Positions 63,504 to 64,000 of a DNA stretch of 64,000 nucleotides are shown here, one piece after another. Within the stretch, counting starts at the first letter, position 1. Each line of letters opens with the position of its first letter. The DNA lies in the NCBI RefSeq assembly GCF_002910915.1, contig NZ_NEUF01000194.1, positions 34,514 to 98,513 of the forward strand. Direction: 5' to 3'. The notes beneath the pieces were generated by a model. It had not been told where the DNA came from. It made no database searches and worked only from the letters and a program-made list of their open reading frames with translations. A program made the position numbers and the translations under genes. Source of the DNA: Streptomyces sp. SM10. GTDB lineage: Bacteria; Actinomycetota; Actinomycetes; Streptomycetales; Streptomycetaceae.

Positions 63504-63851
63504 TTCCACGCGGTCGGGTCGCACCAGCAGAACGTGTCGGGCATGGTCACCGTCAGTCCGGGCGACGGGGGCAAGCCACAGGTCTCGCTCGACTACCAGG
63601 TCAACGTGTGGGACCGGTACAACTGGGGCTCCGGAAAATCGACGACGTTCCCCGGTGGTGTCACCATTCCCGACGACGACATGGGGCGCCTGCACAAAGT
63701 GGGCTTCGCCCAGGAATTCGACATGCGCGGTAGCAGCGGCACCTACACCCAGGATCTGAACAGTGGCTCAGCCCTCGGGGTGACACCGGCGGACCCTGGG
63801 CGCGAAGGGTCCCGCGGGGACGTCTCGCGCGGCGACGAGGAGAACCGGTGA
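63504..63851 (+). pseudogene. 5'-truncated gene of a conserved Streptomyces protein
   Basis: Starting where the LacI fragment ends, a different + frame reads HQQNVSGMVTVSPGDGGKPQ, then VSLDYQVNVWDRYNWGSGKS, then VTIPDDDMGRLHKVGFAQEF and DMRGSSGTYTQDLNSGSALG, ending DEENR and TGA. YDRYNW.GKS and the (G)RLHKVGLAQEFD pattern are known to me from uncharacterised Streptomyces proteins of unknown role. The N-terminus is lost at the junction. The stop still overlaps the GTG of a lipoprotein gene by 4 bp, showing that the pair once formed an operon. Confidence 0.6.
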
Positions 63852-64000
63852 ACAACCGATCTGCCCTGCGGCCACGGCTGCTCGCGGCCCTCGGGGCCGC
63901 CCTGCTGCTCACCTCCTGTTCGAGTGCCGGCGAAGATGAACACCGGACGACGGACGGGCGCGCCTCGCACTGGGGAAAGGACATGGGCGCCCCGGAGGCA
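63848..64000 (+). CDS. Start of a lipoprotein gene (cut by window edge)
   Basis: The first 51 codons are present, from GTG 63848. The signal peptide is basic then hydrophobic (RPRLLAALGAALLLTSC) with the lipobox LTSC at about residue 24; a polar Ser/Gly/Glu-rich start of the mature chain follows. Its GTGA overlap with the preceding truncated gene points to a former two-gene unit. No domain is visible yet. Confidence 0.8.
   Translation, partial: MNNRSALRPRLLAALGAALLLTSCSSAGEDEHRTTDGRASHWGKDMGAPEA

Overview
The window is chromosomal DNA of a Streptomyces or a very close relative. It is uniformly GC-rich, uses many GTG starts and 4-bp ATGA/GTGA overlaps, and carries the fasR-fabD-fabH-acpP-fabF order known from Streptomyces coelicolor (SCO2386-SCO2390). 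It also has a MatB malonyl-CoA synthetase, a divergent MreB-like (Mbl) protein and an SCO2400-family protein.

Layout. 0-7 kb: a HAD-like protein, a small membrane protein, a MerR/GyrI-like regulator, then a decayed stretch. The decayed stretch holds a Tn3-family transposon remnant, an internally deleted MFS transporter, a sensor-kinase scrap and an endonuclease/exonuclease/phosphatase scrap around two lipoprotein genes. 6.5-12.9 kb: pirin, fasR and the type II fatty acid synthase core, ending in a strong terminator, then DUF3145. 13-18.1 kb: an SGNH lipoprotein, an aldose epimerase, a Tat-secreted FAD amine oxidase close to Streptomyces L-glutamate oxidase, and an EI24/CysZ-type membrane protein. 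18.2-29.4 kb: a sugar-acid and pentose locus with an enolase-superfamily dehydratase, zinc dehydrogenase, U32-like protein, ribose/xylose-type ABC importer, secreted mutarotase, an esterase preceded by a 25-codon short ORF, and a GH51 arabinofuranosidase. Near-identical candidate operators sit just upstream of three of these start codons.

29.5-36.3 kb: Ohr, a quinone-type reductase with a divergent MarR regulator, an SCO2400-family protein, Mbl, a GAF sensor kinase with an apparently degenerate ATPase domain, and an Lrp/AsnC regulator. 36.4-46.3 kb: a NarK scrap, matB overlapping a fused carboxyltransferase gene, a two-domain VOC protein, an MFS operon with a truncated membrane protein, PfpI and GlxA-type proteins, and a permease under a TPP riboswitch. 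46.8-51 kb: a stress-type group (PRC-barrel, GlsB-like, catalase, hypothetical, MerR). 51-52 kb has no convincing gene.

51.9-63 kb: a nitrogen-polymer locus. A small NSS transporter subunit and its symporter are followed by a decayed solute-binding gene, an RpiR regulator, a secreted cyanophycinase, an M20 (CPG2-like) hydrolase, a polar amino acid ABC transporter and a divergent second cyanophycinase-like protein with a PPC domain. The inferred job is outside-in use of cyanophycin or a similar Asp-Arg polymer: secreted cleavage, uptake, then intracellular dipeptide hydrolysis. The window ends in a LacI remnant fused to the tail of another gene and the start of a lipoprotein gene.

All family calls come from reading motifs and recalled family sequences; no search was run.
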